This document shows positions 34,912 through 43,766 of a stretch of 64,000 bases of DNA, piece after piece. The notes beneath the pieces were generated by a model that did not search any database, was not told where the DNA came from, and saw nothing but the letters and a program-made list of their open reading frames with translations. The DNA lies in contig NZ_AEWI01000005.1 of NCBI RefSeq assembly GCF_000191885.1, positions 62,001 through 126,000 of the forward strand, read 5' to 3'. Position 1 is the stretch's first letter; every line of letters begins with the position of its first letter. Position numbers and translations under genes: made by a program. Source of the DNA: Anaerophaga thermohalophila DSM 12881 (GTDB lineage: Bacteria; Bacteroidota; Bacteroidia; Bacteroidales; Marinilabiliaceae).

Positions 34912-35852
34912 GACCGTTGTTGCTTTTGGGAGGATTGTTTTTGTTGATTCACCACCTGAATAAACACATCATTCATGCTTGGAAGTAATTCCTGGCATCC
35001 GTGAATGTGACAATGTCCTATTATTGCTTCCAACACCTGGTTGAGCGATTGGTCTTCGCCGGTTTTGACCAGGGCTGAGTAGTGGCTGTTTATTGCTTCG
35101 AACTTATGAAGCTCAAACCGATCCTTTAATATTTTCTCAACAGTGTCCGCTTTACCTGAGAAATCAATACTAACCAGGTTTTGTCGATAATTTTTTCGAA
35201 CTTCTTCGGTGGGGCCTTCGATCATGGCTTTGCCATTGTTAATGAGTGTAATGTGATCGCAAAGCTCTTCCACCGATGACATATTATGCGTGGAAAAGAT
35301 GATGGTAGCGCCTTTTTCTTTGAGTCGCAGAATTTCTTCTTTCAGAAGATTGGCATTAATGGGATCGAAACCGCTGAAAGGCTCATCGAAGATTAAGAGA
35401 GAGGGTTCGTGGAGTATGGTTACGATAAACTGCACCTTTTGGGCCATTCCTTTGGAGAGCTCCTCCACCTTTTTATCCCACCATGGCTGAATTTCAAATT
35501 TTTCGAACCAGTATTTCAGTTGTTTTAAAGCATCATTTCTGGAGAGTCCTTTGAGCCGTGCAAGATAGATCGCCTGCTCACCGACCTTCATTTTTTTGTA
35601 AAGTCCCCGCTCTTCAGGTAAATAACCGATATTACGAATGTCGGCCGACCGCAGAGGGTGACCGTCAAGTATCAACTGTCCTTCATCGGGCCCGGTAATA
35701 CGGTTGATGATGCGGATGAGTGTTGTTTTTCCGGCACCATTTGGGCCCAGCAGGCCGTAAATGCTGTTTCGGGGAACATCAATGTCTACTTTGTCGAGGG
35801 CCAGGTGGTTGGCAAAACGCTTAACAATGCCCCTGGCTTCAAAAAATGCCAT
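34908..35852 (-). CDS. ABC transporter ATP-binding protein (NatA-like)
   Basis: A 314-residue ATPase with Walker A GLLGPNGAGKTT, signature LSKGMAQKVQF, Walker B LLIFDEPF and the switch histidine in STHNM. The C-terminal extension of about 90 residues (from around 215) is common in DUF4162-type ATPases. It is translationally coupled to the permease gene and preceded by its own promoter at 35897. Confidence 0.9.
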   Translation of the reverse strand: MAFFEARGIVKRFANHLALDKVDIDVPRNSIYGLLGPNGAGKTTLIRIINRITGPDEGQLILDGHPLRSADIRNIGYLPEERGLYKKMKVGEQAIYLARLKGLSRNDALKQLKYWFEKFEIQPWWDKKVEELSKGMAQKVQFIVTILHEPSLLIFDEPFSGFDPINANLLKEEILRLKEKGATIIFSTHNMSSVEELCDHITLINNGKAMIEGPTEEVRKNYRQNLVSIDFSGKADTVEKILKDRFELHKFEAINSHYSALVKTGEDQSLNQVLEAIIGHCHIHGCQELLPSMNDVFIQVVNQQKQSSQKQQRS

Positions 35853-35896
35853 ACACTTATGGGTTTAGGTTTGACAATAAGCTGAATTTGAACAGC

Positions 35897-35927
35897 CAAA
35901 AATAGTGAAATTGTTGACAGGGGCAAT
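35897..35927 (-). promoter_or_regulatory. Promoter of the ABC transporter operon
   Basis: Minus strand: ATTG, 19-bp spacer, TATTTTTG. This is a close match to the TTTG-N19-TAnnTTTG consensus, about 45 bp before the ATPase start. Confidence 0.6.
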
Positions 35928-35959
35928 GGATTTGAAAAATATTATATTACCGTATTGTA

Positions 35960-36427
35960 TTATTTTCCTCTCCGGACAAGAACAATTCCATATTCCTGTT
36001 CAATGAAGCGGAAGTAATAATACAATTTGTAATTTAACTCCAGTCCGTAATCGATGTTTGGCTGGTAGTCGATCCTGGTCTCATAAAAATTACCGTAACG
36101 AATCGGATTATCATGCCTCTGATTCCATTCGGTAACATAACGCTGGTTCCAGTTTTCGTAATATTGCTGCGAATAGTAATTGGCAGGTGGCTGTGTGGCA
36201 AGCCAGGAATCAAATTTCGGATCGAGCACGATCAATTCATACTCAACAGAATCTTTGCTTTGGGTGGTGTCGTTTTCAGCCACAAGTTTTATTTTTTGTA
36301 CAGGGGCTTCTGCTTTTTTTGTGGTTTTACAGGCTGATACAGCAAAGCCTGCCGTAAGCAACACAATAAAAAAAATTCTTATAAGAGAAAACGCCCTTTT
36401 TTGCAGATTTGTTTTATTCATTATCAT
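35960..36427 (-). CDS. DUF6146-like lipoprotein
   Basis: A 155-residue protein with a lipoprotein signal (basic MNKTNLQKR, hydrophobic IRIFFIVLLTAGF, lipobox VSAC with Cys33). The mature part is rich in Tyr and Asn and has PPANYYSQQYYENWNQRYVT and a conserved-looking C-terminus ending FIEQEYGIVLVRRGK. It resembles the DUF6146 family of Bacteroidota, of unknown function. It follows hisB after 43 bp on the same strand and may be read with the his operon. Confidence 0.7.
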   Translation of the reverse strand: MIMNKTNLQKRAFSLIRIFFIVLLTAGFAVSACKTTKKAEAPVQKIKLVAENDTTQSKDSVEYELIVLDPKFDSWLATQPPANYYSQQYYENWNQRYVTEWNQRHDNPIRYGNFYETRIDYQPNIDYGLELNYKLYYYFRFIEQEYGIVLVRRGK

Positions 36428-36470
36428 GGCATCATCTTTTTAGAAAAAAACCTGCAATATATGTGCCACT

Positions 36471-37619
36471 CTACAAAGCTCCTTTGGTGGACGGTAGCTG
36501 CATACTCAACGGGTCTTTTTTTATGGCTGCTTTAATTGCACGTGCAAAGGCTTTGAAAATCGCTTCAATTTTATGGTGCTCATTCGTTCCTTTGGCTTTG
36601 ATGTACAAATTTGCTGCAGCAGCATCTGAGAAACTCTTGAAAAAGTGCATGAACATTTCGGTTGGAAGATCACCGACTTTTTCTCTTTTAAATTTGGTCT
36701 TCCAGACAAGCCAGGGGCGGCCACCAAAGTCAACAGTCACATGCGCCATACAATCGTCCATGGGGAGGGAAAAACCATAGCGTTCGATTCCCCGTTTGTC
36801 TCCAATGGCTTTTTTAAACGCTTCACCTAATGCCAGGGCAGTATCCTCGATCGTGTGATGCTCGTCAACATGCAAATCACCTTCAACCATGATGTCGAGG
36901 TCGCAACCCGAATGTCTGCCTATCTGTTCAAGCATGTGGTCAAAAAAACCCAATCCTGTGCTGATATTACATTTTCCTGTTCCATCCAGGTTTAGTCTGA
37001 TCTTTATTTTAGTTTCTGAAGTTTTTCTTTCCACTGTTGCCGTTCGTTCTTTAATGAAGAGAAAATTGGCAATTTCTTCCCAGTTGACGGAACACAGAAC
37101 ACACTGGTTTTCGAGATTTTGTTTTTCCAGCAACGGGATACCTTCCGTTTTTTCCTTCATGAGTATGGCTTTACACCCAAGATTTTTGGCGAGTTCTACA
37201 TCTGTCAGGCGGTCTCCGATGACAAATGAGTTTTCCATGTCATAATTTCCCGAAATGTATTGTTTGAGCATGCCGGTACGTGGTTTCCTGGTGGGGGCAT
37301 TGTCTTCGGGAAATGAACGATCAATATGAATTTCACTGAATTCTATACCTTCACCTTTTAAAATGTTCAGCATCTTATTATGTGCCGGACGGAACGCACC
37401 TTCAGGGAAAGAAGAAGTTCCAAGCCCGTCCTGATTGGTCACCATGATCAATTCGAAATCCAGATGTTTTGCAATCCGGGACAGGTTACAGATCACCCCG
37501 GGAATAAATTCCAGCTTTTCAAGGCTGTCTATCTGAAAGTCGACTGGTGGTTCTTTTATGATGGTTCCGTCACGATCGATAAATAGAATGCGTTTTTTTG
37601 TGGGGTTGTTCATGTCCAT
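36471..37619 (-). CDS. hisB: Histidinol-phosphatase / imidazoleglycerol-phosphate dehydratase
   Basis: A bifunctional 382-residue enzyme for two steps of histidine synthesis. The N-terminal HAD phosphatase domain ([31 protein letters not shown]) is followed from about residue 190 by the dehydratase domain with the metal-binding [14 protein letters not shown] motif. I use the ATG at 37619 ([10 protein letters not shown]), 4 bp after the hydrolase stop. A longer frame inside the hydrolase gene is unlikely. Confidence 0.94.
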   Translation of the reverse strand: MDMNNPTKKRILFIDRDGTIIKEPPVDFQIDSLEKLEFIPGVICNLSRIAKHLDFELIMVTNQDGLGTSSFPEGAFRPAHNKMLNILKGEGIEFSEIHIDRSFPEDNAPTRKPRTGMLKQYISGNYDMENSFVIGDRLTDVELAKNLGCKAILMKEKTEGIPLLEKQNLENQCVLCSVNWEEIANFLFIKERTATVERKTSETKIKIRLNLDGTGKCNISTGLGFFDHMLEQIGRHSGCDLDIMVEGDLHVDEHHTIEDTALALGEAFKKAIGDKRGIERYGFSLPMDDCMAHVTVDFGGRPWLVWKTKFKREKVGDLPTEMFMHFFKSFSDAAAANLYIKAKGTNEHHKIEAIFKAFARAIKAAIKKDPLSMQLPSTKGAL

Positions 37620-37623
37620 AGGT

Positions 37624-38532
37624 CTATTTTCCTGTTTCGTGAAGCCACTCTGCCAGATGTGTGGTCCATTCGAAAGCCGGACTTTCCTCTCTGAACCCGA
37701 AGCCATGACCTCCTTCTGGAAGTATTATTTCCTTTACATTTACATTTTTCTGTCGCAGCGCTTTGGCATAAGTCCTTGTGTTATCCGCAGGAACCGCTCT
37801 GTCGTCAGCCGCATGAAGGATAAAAGTGGGAGGTGTTTCTTCCGATACCTGTTTCTCAAGCGAAAAAAGATCGATCAGTTTCTGTGATGGATTGTTACCA
37901 AGCAGTGCTTCTCTTGATCCCTTGTGGGTGAGCTCATCTGTCATGGAAATAACGGGATAGATAAGTATAGAAAAATCCGGGCGTACCAAATCTCCGGTTT
38001 TAGCATAAGGGATTTCATGATTGAAAAGGGTTGAAGCTGAAGCCGCCAGGTGTCCACCTGCCGAAAATCCCATGATTCCGACTTTTTTGGGGTTGGTGCC
38101 AAGGCTTTTGGCCATTTTCCTGACCAGGGCAATAGCTTGCCGGGCATCGGCCAAAGGAATATAAGTGGCCTCAGAAAAAAGATTTTCGTCGGGCAAACGA
38201 TATTTAAGAACGAAGGCCTGATAACCCATATCCGACAACCATTCTGCCACCTGTTTCCCTTCATGCTCATAAGCCTCGTAGCGGTAACCTCCTCCGGGGC
38301 AAATTATTATTGCAGGTCTGGCGGTATCTGTCCTGGCAGGGAACCACCATAGTTCAGGCTCCGTGATGTTGGAAATGACCGCCGATCCGCTTTTCGAATT
38401 GTCCCGTTTTTCCTTTATTCCGGTAATTTTATTCCCGGGAATTGTATCTTCATATAGGGGAATAATGGCTTTCTGTGCCTGTGTGTTGAGCACGAAAAAG
38501 GTCATAAAAATGAAAATTATAGTTCGCTGCAT
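37624..38532 (-). CDS. Secreted alpha/beta hydrolase in the his operon
   Basis: A 302-residue esterase-like protein with a signal peptide ([20 protein letters not shown]). It has the oxyanion loop [15 protein letters not shown], the nucleophile elbow GFSAGGH, a probable Asp in [10 protein letters not shown] and the catalytic His in EGGHGFGF. It resembles the carbohydrate-esterase-like (acetylxylan or feruloyl esterase) group. An exported enzyme between hisC and hisB has no obvious role in histidine synthesis and may be an insertion into the operon. Confidence 0.85.
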   Translation of the reverse strand: MQRTIIFIFMTFFVLNTQAQKAIIPLYEDTIPGNKITGIKEKRDNSKSGSAVISNITEPELWWFPARTDTARPAIIICPGGGYRYEAYEHEGKQVAEWLSDMGYQAFVLKYRLPDENLFSEATYIPLADARQAIALVRKMAKSLGTNPKKVGIMGFSAGGHLAASASTLFNHEIPYAKTGDLVRPDFSILIYPVISMTDELTHKGSREALLGNNPSQKLIDLFSLEKQVSEETPPTFILHAADDRAVPADNTRTYAKALRQKNVNVKEIILPEGGHGFGFREESPAFEWTTHLAEWLHETGK

Positions 38533-38543
38533 GGTGTTATTGT

Positions 38544-39581
38544 TTAAAGATCAATTTGTTTCAGTGTCTCTATCAGTTTCCTGTTTTCTTCCGGGGCACC
38601 TATAGTTATTCGCAAACATCCTTCGCACAATACGACTTTGGAGCGGTCGCGGATTATGATTTTATTTTCAACCAGAAAATTATATATTTTTTTCGGAGCA
38701 TCGGTCTTTATTAATATAAAATTGGCATCGGATGGATATATTTTTTGAACAATAGGCATCTTCTTTAGTTGTGCAATCAGGTTCTGTTTTTCAGATAAAA
38801 GCTCTTCTACCCACTTTTGCATGCTTTGACTTTTGTTTAATAACTCAAGCGCTTTTTCCTGAGTCAGATTGTTTACATTGTAGGGGTATTTTATTTTACT
38901 AAACACGTTTATTATTGATTTTTCAGCAAAAGCCATTCCCAGTCTTATTCCGGCCATTCCCCATGCTTTTGAAAAGGTTTGGAATATTATCAGGTTTGGA
39001 TAATTTATTAACTCGGGTAACCAGCTTTTTTCCGGGGCAAAATCAATGTATGCTTCATCGATAATGACGATGCCCTGGAAGTGATTTATTATATCTCGTA
39101 CATCTTCTTTGCGGAAACAGTTGCCGGTTGGGTTGTTTGGCGAGCAAAGGAATATAATTTTTGTGTTTTCGTCGATATTGTTTAGGATGGCACTGACATC
39201 CAACTGAAAATCGGGGGTAAGAAGTACTTTCTTTACTTCTACATTATTGATGTCGGCTGCCACCTGATACATCCCGTAGGTTGGTGATATAGACACAATG
39301 TTATCGATTCCGGGTTCGCAGAATGCACGAATGGCAATATCAATGGCTTCATCACTTCCGTTTCCCAGGAATATGTTTTCGGGTGATATGTTCTTTATTT
39401 CTGCAATCCGTTTTTTCAGTTTTCGCTGGTATGGATCGGGATAGCGATTGTAGGGTGCATTGAAAGGATTTTCGTTGGCATCCAGAAAAACGGCAGCCTC
39501 GCCACTATATTCATCCCGTGCCGAAGAATAGGGCTTAAGGTCTCTTATGTTCGGACGTAAAAGCCGGTTTAAACTTTGCAT
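38544..39581 (-). CDS. hisC: Histidinol-phosphate aminotransferase
   Basis: A PLP enzyme of 345 residues converting imidazole-acetol phosphate to histidinol phosphate. Visible motifs are FLGNGSDEAID, SPNNPTGN, the cofactor aspartate in IIDEAYIDF and the PLP-lysine block TFSKAWGMAGIRLG. It sits between hisD and the hydrolase gene. Confidence 0.93.
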   Translation of the reverse strand: MQSLNRLLRPNIRDLKPYSSARDEYSGEAAVFLDANENPFNAPYNRYPDPYQRKLKKRIAEIKNISPENIFLGNGSDEAIDIAIRAFCEPGIDNIVSISPTYGMYQVAADINNVEVKKVLLTPDFQLDVSAILNNIDENTKIIFLCSPNNPTGNCFRKEDVRDIINHFQGIVIIDEAYIDFAPEKSWLPELINYPNLIIFQTFSKAWGMAGIRLGMAFAEKSIINVFSKIKYPYNVNNLTQEKALELLNKSQSMQKWVEELLSEKQNLIAQLKKMPIVQKIYPSDANFILIKTDAPKKIYNFLVENKIIIRDRSKVVLCEGCLRITIGAPEENRKLIETLKQIDL

Positions 39582-39619
39582 TTTGCTAAACGTGTTTAAT
39601 AATAACTTGTACTAATAGA

Positions 39620-40900
39620 TCACAGATTCTTAAGCCTAAGCATTACTGCCATTTTATGAGCTTCAAGCTGTTCAGCTTCAGCCATTGTTTCAATGACCGG
39701 CCCCAGTCGTTTTAGTCCCTTTTTGGAAATTTCCTGGAAGGTTATTTTTTTGCAGAAGCTGTCAAGATTGACACCACTGTATACTTTTGCATAACCGTAA
39801 GTGGGCAGGGTATGGTTTGTACCCGATGCATAATCTCCAGCACTTTCAGGGGTGTAATGTCCAAGAAAAACGGAGCCGGCATTGACAATTTCTTTAGCGG
39901 TATCCTCAGGGTTGCGTACTGCCAGAATAAGATGTTCGGGCGCATAAAGATTCGTAAAAGAAACCATATCGTGGATGGTTTTCAGCAAAATAATTCGACT
40001 GTTCCCAAGCGCTTTTTTTATCGTTGCAGTGCGAGGAAGAAGTGCCAGTTGTTCATCCAGCTTTTCTTTTACTTCTTCTGCCAACTCAGCAGAATTTGTC
40101 ACCAGGATAGCTTGGCTGTCGGGTCCATGCTCGGCTTGTGAAAGAAGGTCTGATGCCACAAAGTCAGGATTGGCGCTTTCGTCGGCCATTACTTCCACTT
40201 CGGATGGTCCGGCCGGAAGGTCTATGGCGATACCATCGAGGGTGACCAGTTGTTTGGCTGCTGTTACATAGCTGTTCCCAGGGCCGAAAATCTTATCAAC
40301 TTTTGGGATGGTTTCTGTTCCGTATGCCATAGCAGCGATTGCCTGGGCGCCTCCAACTTTAAAAATTCGTGTAACACCCGTTAGGTGTGCAGCCAAAATT
40401 ATGGCAGGATGTATTTTTCCGTCTTTCCCCGGAGGCGTACAAAGCACAATTTCTTTGCATCCGGCTATTGCGGCAGGGATCGCCAGCATTAATACCGTTG
40501 AAAACAATGGCGCTGTTCCTCCCGGAATATAAAGACCTACCTTTTCTATGGGAGTGCTGCGTTGCCAGCAAATCACACCGGGGGAAGTTTCTATTTTCCG
40601 AACCGGTTGTTTCTGGCTTTCGTGAAATTTCCTGATGTTGATTATGGCACTGTTGATGGCTCCTTTCAGTTTGCTGTCAACATCAAGACATCCTTTCCTG
40701 ATCTCTTCTTCAGATACCTGAAAGGAGCTTAATGAAATACCGTCGAATTTGGTTGTCAAATCTCTGACAGCTTTGTCTTTGTGGGTTTTAACGGCATTAA
40801 GGATCGGCCGCACTTTTTCCATTACATCCTGTTGGTTGTCAACTGCCCGGGTTGTTAGTTTTTCCCATTCCGTGCGTGCAGGAAATCTGAAAGTGTTCAT
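39620..40900 (-). CDS. hisD: Histidinol dehydrogenase
   Basis: HisD oxidises histidinol to histidine in two NAD-dependent steps using zinc. The 426-residue protein carries the signature AGPSEVEVMADESANPDFVASDLLSQAEHG and the TNHTLPTYG segment. It is full length. It lies between hisG and hisC. Confidence 0.95.
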   Translation of the reverse strand: MNTFRFPARTEWEKLTTRAVDNQQDVMEKVRPILNAVKTHKDKAVRDLTTKFDGISLSSFQVSEEEIRKGCLDVDSKLKGAINSAIINIRKFHESQKQPVRKIETSPGVICWQRSTPIEKVGLYIPGGTAPLFSTVLMLAIPAAIAGCKEIVLCTPPGKDGKIHPAIILAAHLTGVTRIFKVGGAQAIAAMAYGTETIPKVDKIFGPGNSYVTAAKQLVTLDGIAIDLPAGPSEVEVMADESANPDFVASDLLSQAEHGPDSQAILVTNSAELAEEVKEKLDEQLALLPRTATIKKALGNSRIILLKTIHDMVSFTNLYAPEHLILAVRNPEDTAKEIVNAGSVFLGHYTPESAGDYASGTNHTLPTYGYAKVYSGVNLDSFCKKITFQEISKKGLKRLGPVIETMAEAEQLEAHKMAVMLRLKNL

Positions 40901-40973
40901 GGGTATAAAATTTGATTTTTAAGGCCCGATATAACACGATTCCGGCTAATCGGGTCTCGTTTCATCGGTTGGA

Positions 40974-41834
40974 TTAAAGTATCATTTTTTCAATTGGAAC
41001 AATGAGAATACCTTGTGCCCCGTTTTCTTTGAGCTGACCGATAACTTCCCAAAAATGGTCTTCTTTAATGACAGAATGAACGCTTGACCATCCTTTTTCT
41101 GCCAGTGGCAGTACTGTTGGACTTTTCATTCCCGGTAAAATATCAACAATTTTGTCAACTTTATCGTTTGGAGCGTTCAAAAGAATATATTTGTTCGAAT
41201 TTGAAGCCATCACTGCATTGATACGGAAAATCATCTGCCCGAGAATGGCTTCTTTTTCCGGGGAAAGATTATCTGAGGCGACCAATACTGCTTCGGAATC
41301 CATTACTTTTTCTACTTCTTTCAGGTGATTGGCCACCAGGGTACTCCCTGAGCTTACAATGTCGAAAATGGCATCGGCCAGTCCAATACCCGGCGCAATC
41401 TCTACCGATCCTGCAATTTCATGGATTTCGGCATTGATGTTTTTTTCATCGAAGAATCGTTGCAGTATTTTGGGATAGGACGTGGCTATTTTTTTTTGTT
41501 TGAACCATGAAAGTCCCGTGTATTCAATTTCTTTCGGAATGGCCAGTGAAAGACGACATTTACTGAATCCCAGTTTTTTGACAGTTCTAAGCTCGAAACC
41601 TTTCTCCTCAAGCTCATTTTCTCCCACAATTCCTATGTCTGCTACGCCGTCGGAGACTGTCTGCGGAATGTCGTCATCACGCAGGAACAATACTTCCATA
41701 GGGAATTTGGAGGCTGAAGCAATCAGTCTTCCGTTACCAAGGTTGAACATAATTCCGGCTTCTTTCAGCAGGTCGCGGCTGTCTTCAAACAATCTTCCTT
41801 TCTTTTGCAGTGCAATTCGTAGTATTGTATTCAT
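40974..41834 (-). CDS. hisG: ATP phosphoribosyltransferase, long form
   Basis: HisG condenses ATP with PRPP, the first and controlled step of histidine synthesis. From ATG 41834 (MNTILRIALQKKGRL) the protein has 286 residues, so it is the long form with a C-terminal regulatory domain (from about 210) that binds histidine in the family. The PRPP motif region is GLADAIFDIVSSGSTL. The upstream leader has an attenuator. An in-frame ATG at 41858 lies closer to a repeat and is less likely. Confidence 0.93.
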   Translation of the reverse strand: MNTILRIALQKKGRLFEDSRDLLKEAGIMFNLGNGRLIASASKFPMEVLFLRDDDIPQTVSDGVADIGIVGENELEEKGFELRTVKKLGFSKCRLSLAIPKEIEYTGLSWFKQKKIATSYPKILQRFFDEKNINAEIHEIAGSVEIAPGIGLADAIFDIVSSGSTLVANHLKEVEKVMDSEAVLVASDNLSPEKEAILGQMIFRINAVMASNSNKYILLNAPNDKVDKIVDILPGMKSPTVLPLAEKGWSSVHSVIKEDHFWEVIGQLKENGAQGILIVPIEKMIL

Positions 41835-41867
41835 TGAATTGGTTTTTCTGAGGTTCAATTTTTTCAG

Positions 41868-41969
41868 TTTATCCGTATAAAATTAGTCTGAGTTATTGGT
41901 CTGATGGAACTCGCATGATTAATTTTATACATCTTCTTTTGTGACAATCTTTGTCATGCTCGTTTCATT
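41868..41969 (-). repeat. Dispersed repeat R3, copy B, in the his leader
   Basis: Same unit as the 33363 copy. It lies between the attenuator terminator and hisG, so it is part of the 5' region of any read-through mRNA. Confidence 0.7.
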
Positions 41970-42008
41970 GATTTCCTGTCTGTCTATATCGAATCATGTG
42001 TCTGTGTC

Positions 42009-42042
42009 AAAAAAAAAAGCTTACCATCGAGGTAAGCCTTTT
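42009..42042 (-). terminator. his attenuator terminator
   Basis: On the minus strand GCTTACC (from 42037-42028 as GCTTACCTCG) pairs with GGTAAGC (42025-42019), with a 5-nt loop, and is followed by ten T. Its 5' arm can instead pair with 42071-42081, just after the leader stop codon, through CGAGGgTGGGC with one bulged G. Confidence 0.88.
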
Positions 42043-42081
42043 TACAAAATATTTTTGCATAGTACATTCAGCCCACCCTCG

Positions 42082-42132
42082 CTACAAGAGGTAAAAATGA
42101 TGATGAGCATAATGTTGTACTGAAAAGTTCAT
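42082..42132 (-). CDS. hisL: his operon leader peptide
   Basis: The 17-codon ORF encodes MNFSVQHYAHHHFYLL. Four of sixteen residues are His, including three in a row (residues 10-12), as in known his leaders. Just after the His codons lies region 1 (TTACCTC, 42094-42088), after the stop region 2 (GCGAGGGTGGGC, to 42071), then the terminator arms. A good promoter lies upstream. This arrangement supports ribosome-mediated attenuation of hisGDC-hisB. Confidence 0.9.
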   Translation of the reverse strand: MNFSVQHYAHHHFYLL

Positions 42133-42164
42133 GTTTGTTTTTTGTTATTACTTACAATTCAATG

Positions 42165-42195
42165 CAAAAGTAGGTTGTTTTCGGATAAAATCAAA
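42165..42195 (-). promoter_or_regulatory. Promoter of the his operon
   Basis: Minus strand: TTTG (42195-42192), 19-bp spacer, TACTTTTG (42172-42165). It is a full match to the Bacteroidota consensus, with the expected start near 42158, about 26 bp before the leader peptide. Confidence 0.8.
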
Positions 42196-42211
42196 CTTTT
42201 TGACTGTTTTT

Positions 42212-42604
42212 TTATTTTTGGGCAAAAACGGCATACTTTTTATCTTCGTTTTTTATGTGATGTGTGATCCACTCTTTAATGAAGTTAGTGACTTCCAGCG
42301 AAAGGAGCAACTTACCGGATGTGTATTTTTCATAAAATTTATTGGTCTTTTTCATAAATGCTTCATGCTCCTTTTTGTGGGCATCAAGTCCTGGAAAGTT
42401 GACAGACTGCATGTACTCTTCTTCATGTGTGAAATGGATTTGAGCATATTCTAGCAGTCCTTCGATGAGACGGGCCAGTTTTTCTTTCGACGACCCATCC
42501 TGAATTCCCTTATAAAAGTCGTTAAGTATATCGAACAGACTTTGATGTTCTTTGTCGATCTCGATATTATTAACCTGATAATCAGTACTCCATTTTACGA
42601 TCAT
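42212..42604 (-). CDS. Bacteriohemerythrin, copy 1
   Basis: A 130-residue single-domain hemerythrin, a four-helix bundle binding O2 at a diiron site. Ligand motifs are present: IDKEHQ, IHFTHEEEYM, HKKEHEAF and WITHHIKNEDKKY. It is a paralogue of the next gene, about half identical by eye, with an insertion-type repeat between them. A role in oxygen storage or sensing is known for the family. No fused signalling domain is present. Confidence 0.9.
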   Translation of the reverse strand: MIVKWSTDYQVNNIEIDKEHQSLFDILNDFYKGIQDGSSKEKLARLIEGLLEYAQIHFTHEEEYMQSVNFPGLDAHKKEHEAFMKKTNKFYEKYTSGKLLLSLEVTNFIKEWITHHIKNEDKKYAVFAQK

Positions 42605-42638
42605 TGTTACCGGGTTTTTGTTGACGTTTTAAAGTTAT

Positions 42639-42780
42639 GAGCCCAGTCTAAAAAGCATCTTTGTTGCCAAACGCGTTGTTGTTTTAAATTTTTGCATCCT
42701 CATTAACAACAAGTTAACTCCGAAACAAAAATTTAAAACGCCTTGATTTTGACAAAAATATGCTTTTTATACTGCACTCA
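42639..42780 (-). mobile_element. MITE-like element, type A (142 bp)
   Basis: Inverse-oriented type A copy between the two hemerythrin genes. Perfect GTTAT duplications lie at 42634-42638 and 42781-42785. Confidence 0.87.
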
Positions 42781-42867
42781 GTTATTATTTTCTTAATCGT
42801 TGAGGGGAATGGCTCCGTTCGGCTCTGTTTGCAGGGCAAAACGACCGCTTGCTTGCAGGAATTTGGG

Positions 42868-43263
42868 TTATATATTGTTGGCAAACCTTGCATACTGCTG
42901 ATCGGTCCCCTTTATGTGATTTATGAGCCAGGTTTTCAGGAAATTGGTCACTTCGAGCGAGAGAATCAATCGGTCATTTTTAATTTTTTCATAAAATTCC
43001 GTAATCCTATTTACATAGTAGTCGTGTTTTTCTTTATGGGCATCAAAGTCGGGGTAACCGATTGATTTCATATATCGCTCCTCATCGGCGAAATGATACT
43101 TTGTGTAATCGAGCATGCCAACGACGAGCTCGGTGAGCTTTTCTTTTGATTTGCCATCCATTAGTCCCTGATAAAAATCGTTTAGCAGGGAAATCCATTT
43201 TTGGTGTTCTTTGTCTAATGTTTCATGACCTACGGAGAGATCTTCTGTCCATTTTAGAATCAT
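42868..43263 (-). CDS. Bacteriohemerythrin, copy 2
   Basis: A 131-residue hemerythrin paralogue with LDKEHQ, YHFADEERYM, HKEKHDYY and LINHIKGTDQQY ligand motifs. It lies upstream of copy 1 on the same strand, and each copy has a type A MITE on its 5' side. The two elements have separate target duplications, so they inserted independently and were not copied with the genes. Confidence 0.9.
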   Translation of the reverse strand: MILKWTEDLSVGHETLDKEHQKWISLLNDFYQGLMDGKSKEKLTELVVGMLDYTKYHFADEERYMKSIGYPDFDAHKEKHDYYVNRITEFYEKIKNDRLILSLEVTNFLKTWLINHIKGTDQQYARFANNI

Positions 43264-43754
43264 ATCTTAAATTTTTATTTGTTTGCTTCAATAGTGGGTT
43301 TTGAGCTCTTTTTTATTTATGAGCCCGGTCTAAAAAGCATCTTTGTTGCCAAACTCAGTGTTGTTTTAAATTTTTGAATCCTCATTAACAATGAGTTAAC
43401 TCCGGTACAAAATTTTAAAACGCCTTGATTTTAACAAAAATATGCTTTTTATACCGCACTCATTTATTACGGGGAAATGCCGAATGGGTTGCAAAGTTGT
43501 TCCGAGTCAAAAACGTTGATTTCTGGAAAAAGTTTACTTTTGTTCCTGTTAAAATTAAATAAAAATCAAAACCGGATTTTTCCGGATAATAAGGCAAATT
43601 ATTCATGAAACGAGCATGACAAAGATTGCCTTAATAGATTATCAGATTTTTAGATATAAGATTTAAGATGAAATGAACATAAATAGATTTTCCACAACAG
43701 AACATGTATAAGTTCTTGCATGCGAGTTCCATCAGACCTTAATAAATAAATTTT
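43264..43754. other. Divergent region between hemerythrin and pssA
   Basis: Filled mainly by a type A MITE (43321-43462) and an R3 repeat (43605-43766). The 43463-43604 interval is unique and AT-rich with no credible ORF or clear promoter. Confidence 0.6.
43321..43462 (-). mobile_element. MITE-like element, type A (142 bp)
   Basis: Inverse-oriented type A copy from GAGCCCGGTCTAAAAAGCAT to TTTTTATACCGCACTCA. Perfect TTTAT duplications lie at 43316-43320 and 43463-43467. Confidence 0.87.
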
Positions 43755-43766
43755 ATGCGGATGAAA
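43605..43766 (+). repeat. Dispersed repeat R3, copy E, overlapping the pssA start
   Basis: Runs from ATGAAACGAGCATGACAAAG to TTTTATGCGGATGAA. The other copies have TTTATACGG at this end; here the A-to-G change makes ATGCGG, the first possible pssA start, and the conserved ATGAA of the repeat end is the second. Confidence 0.7.
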
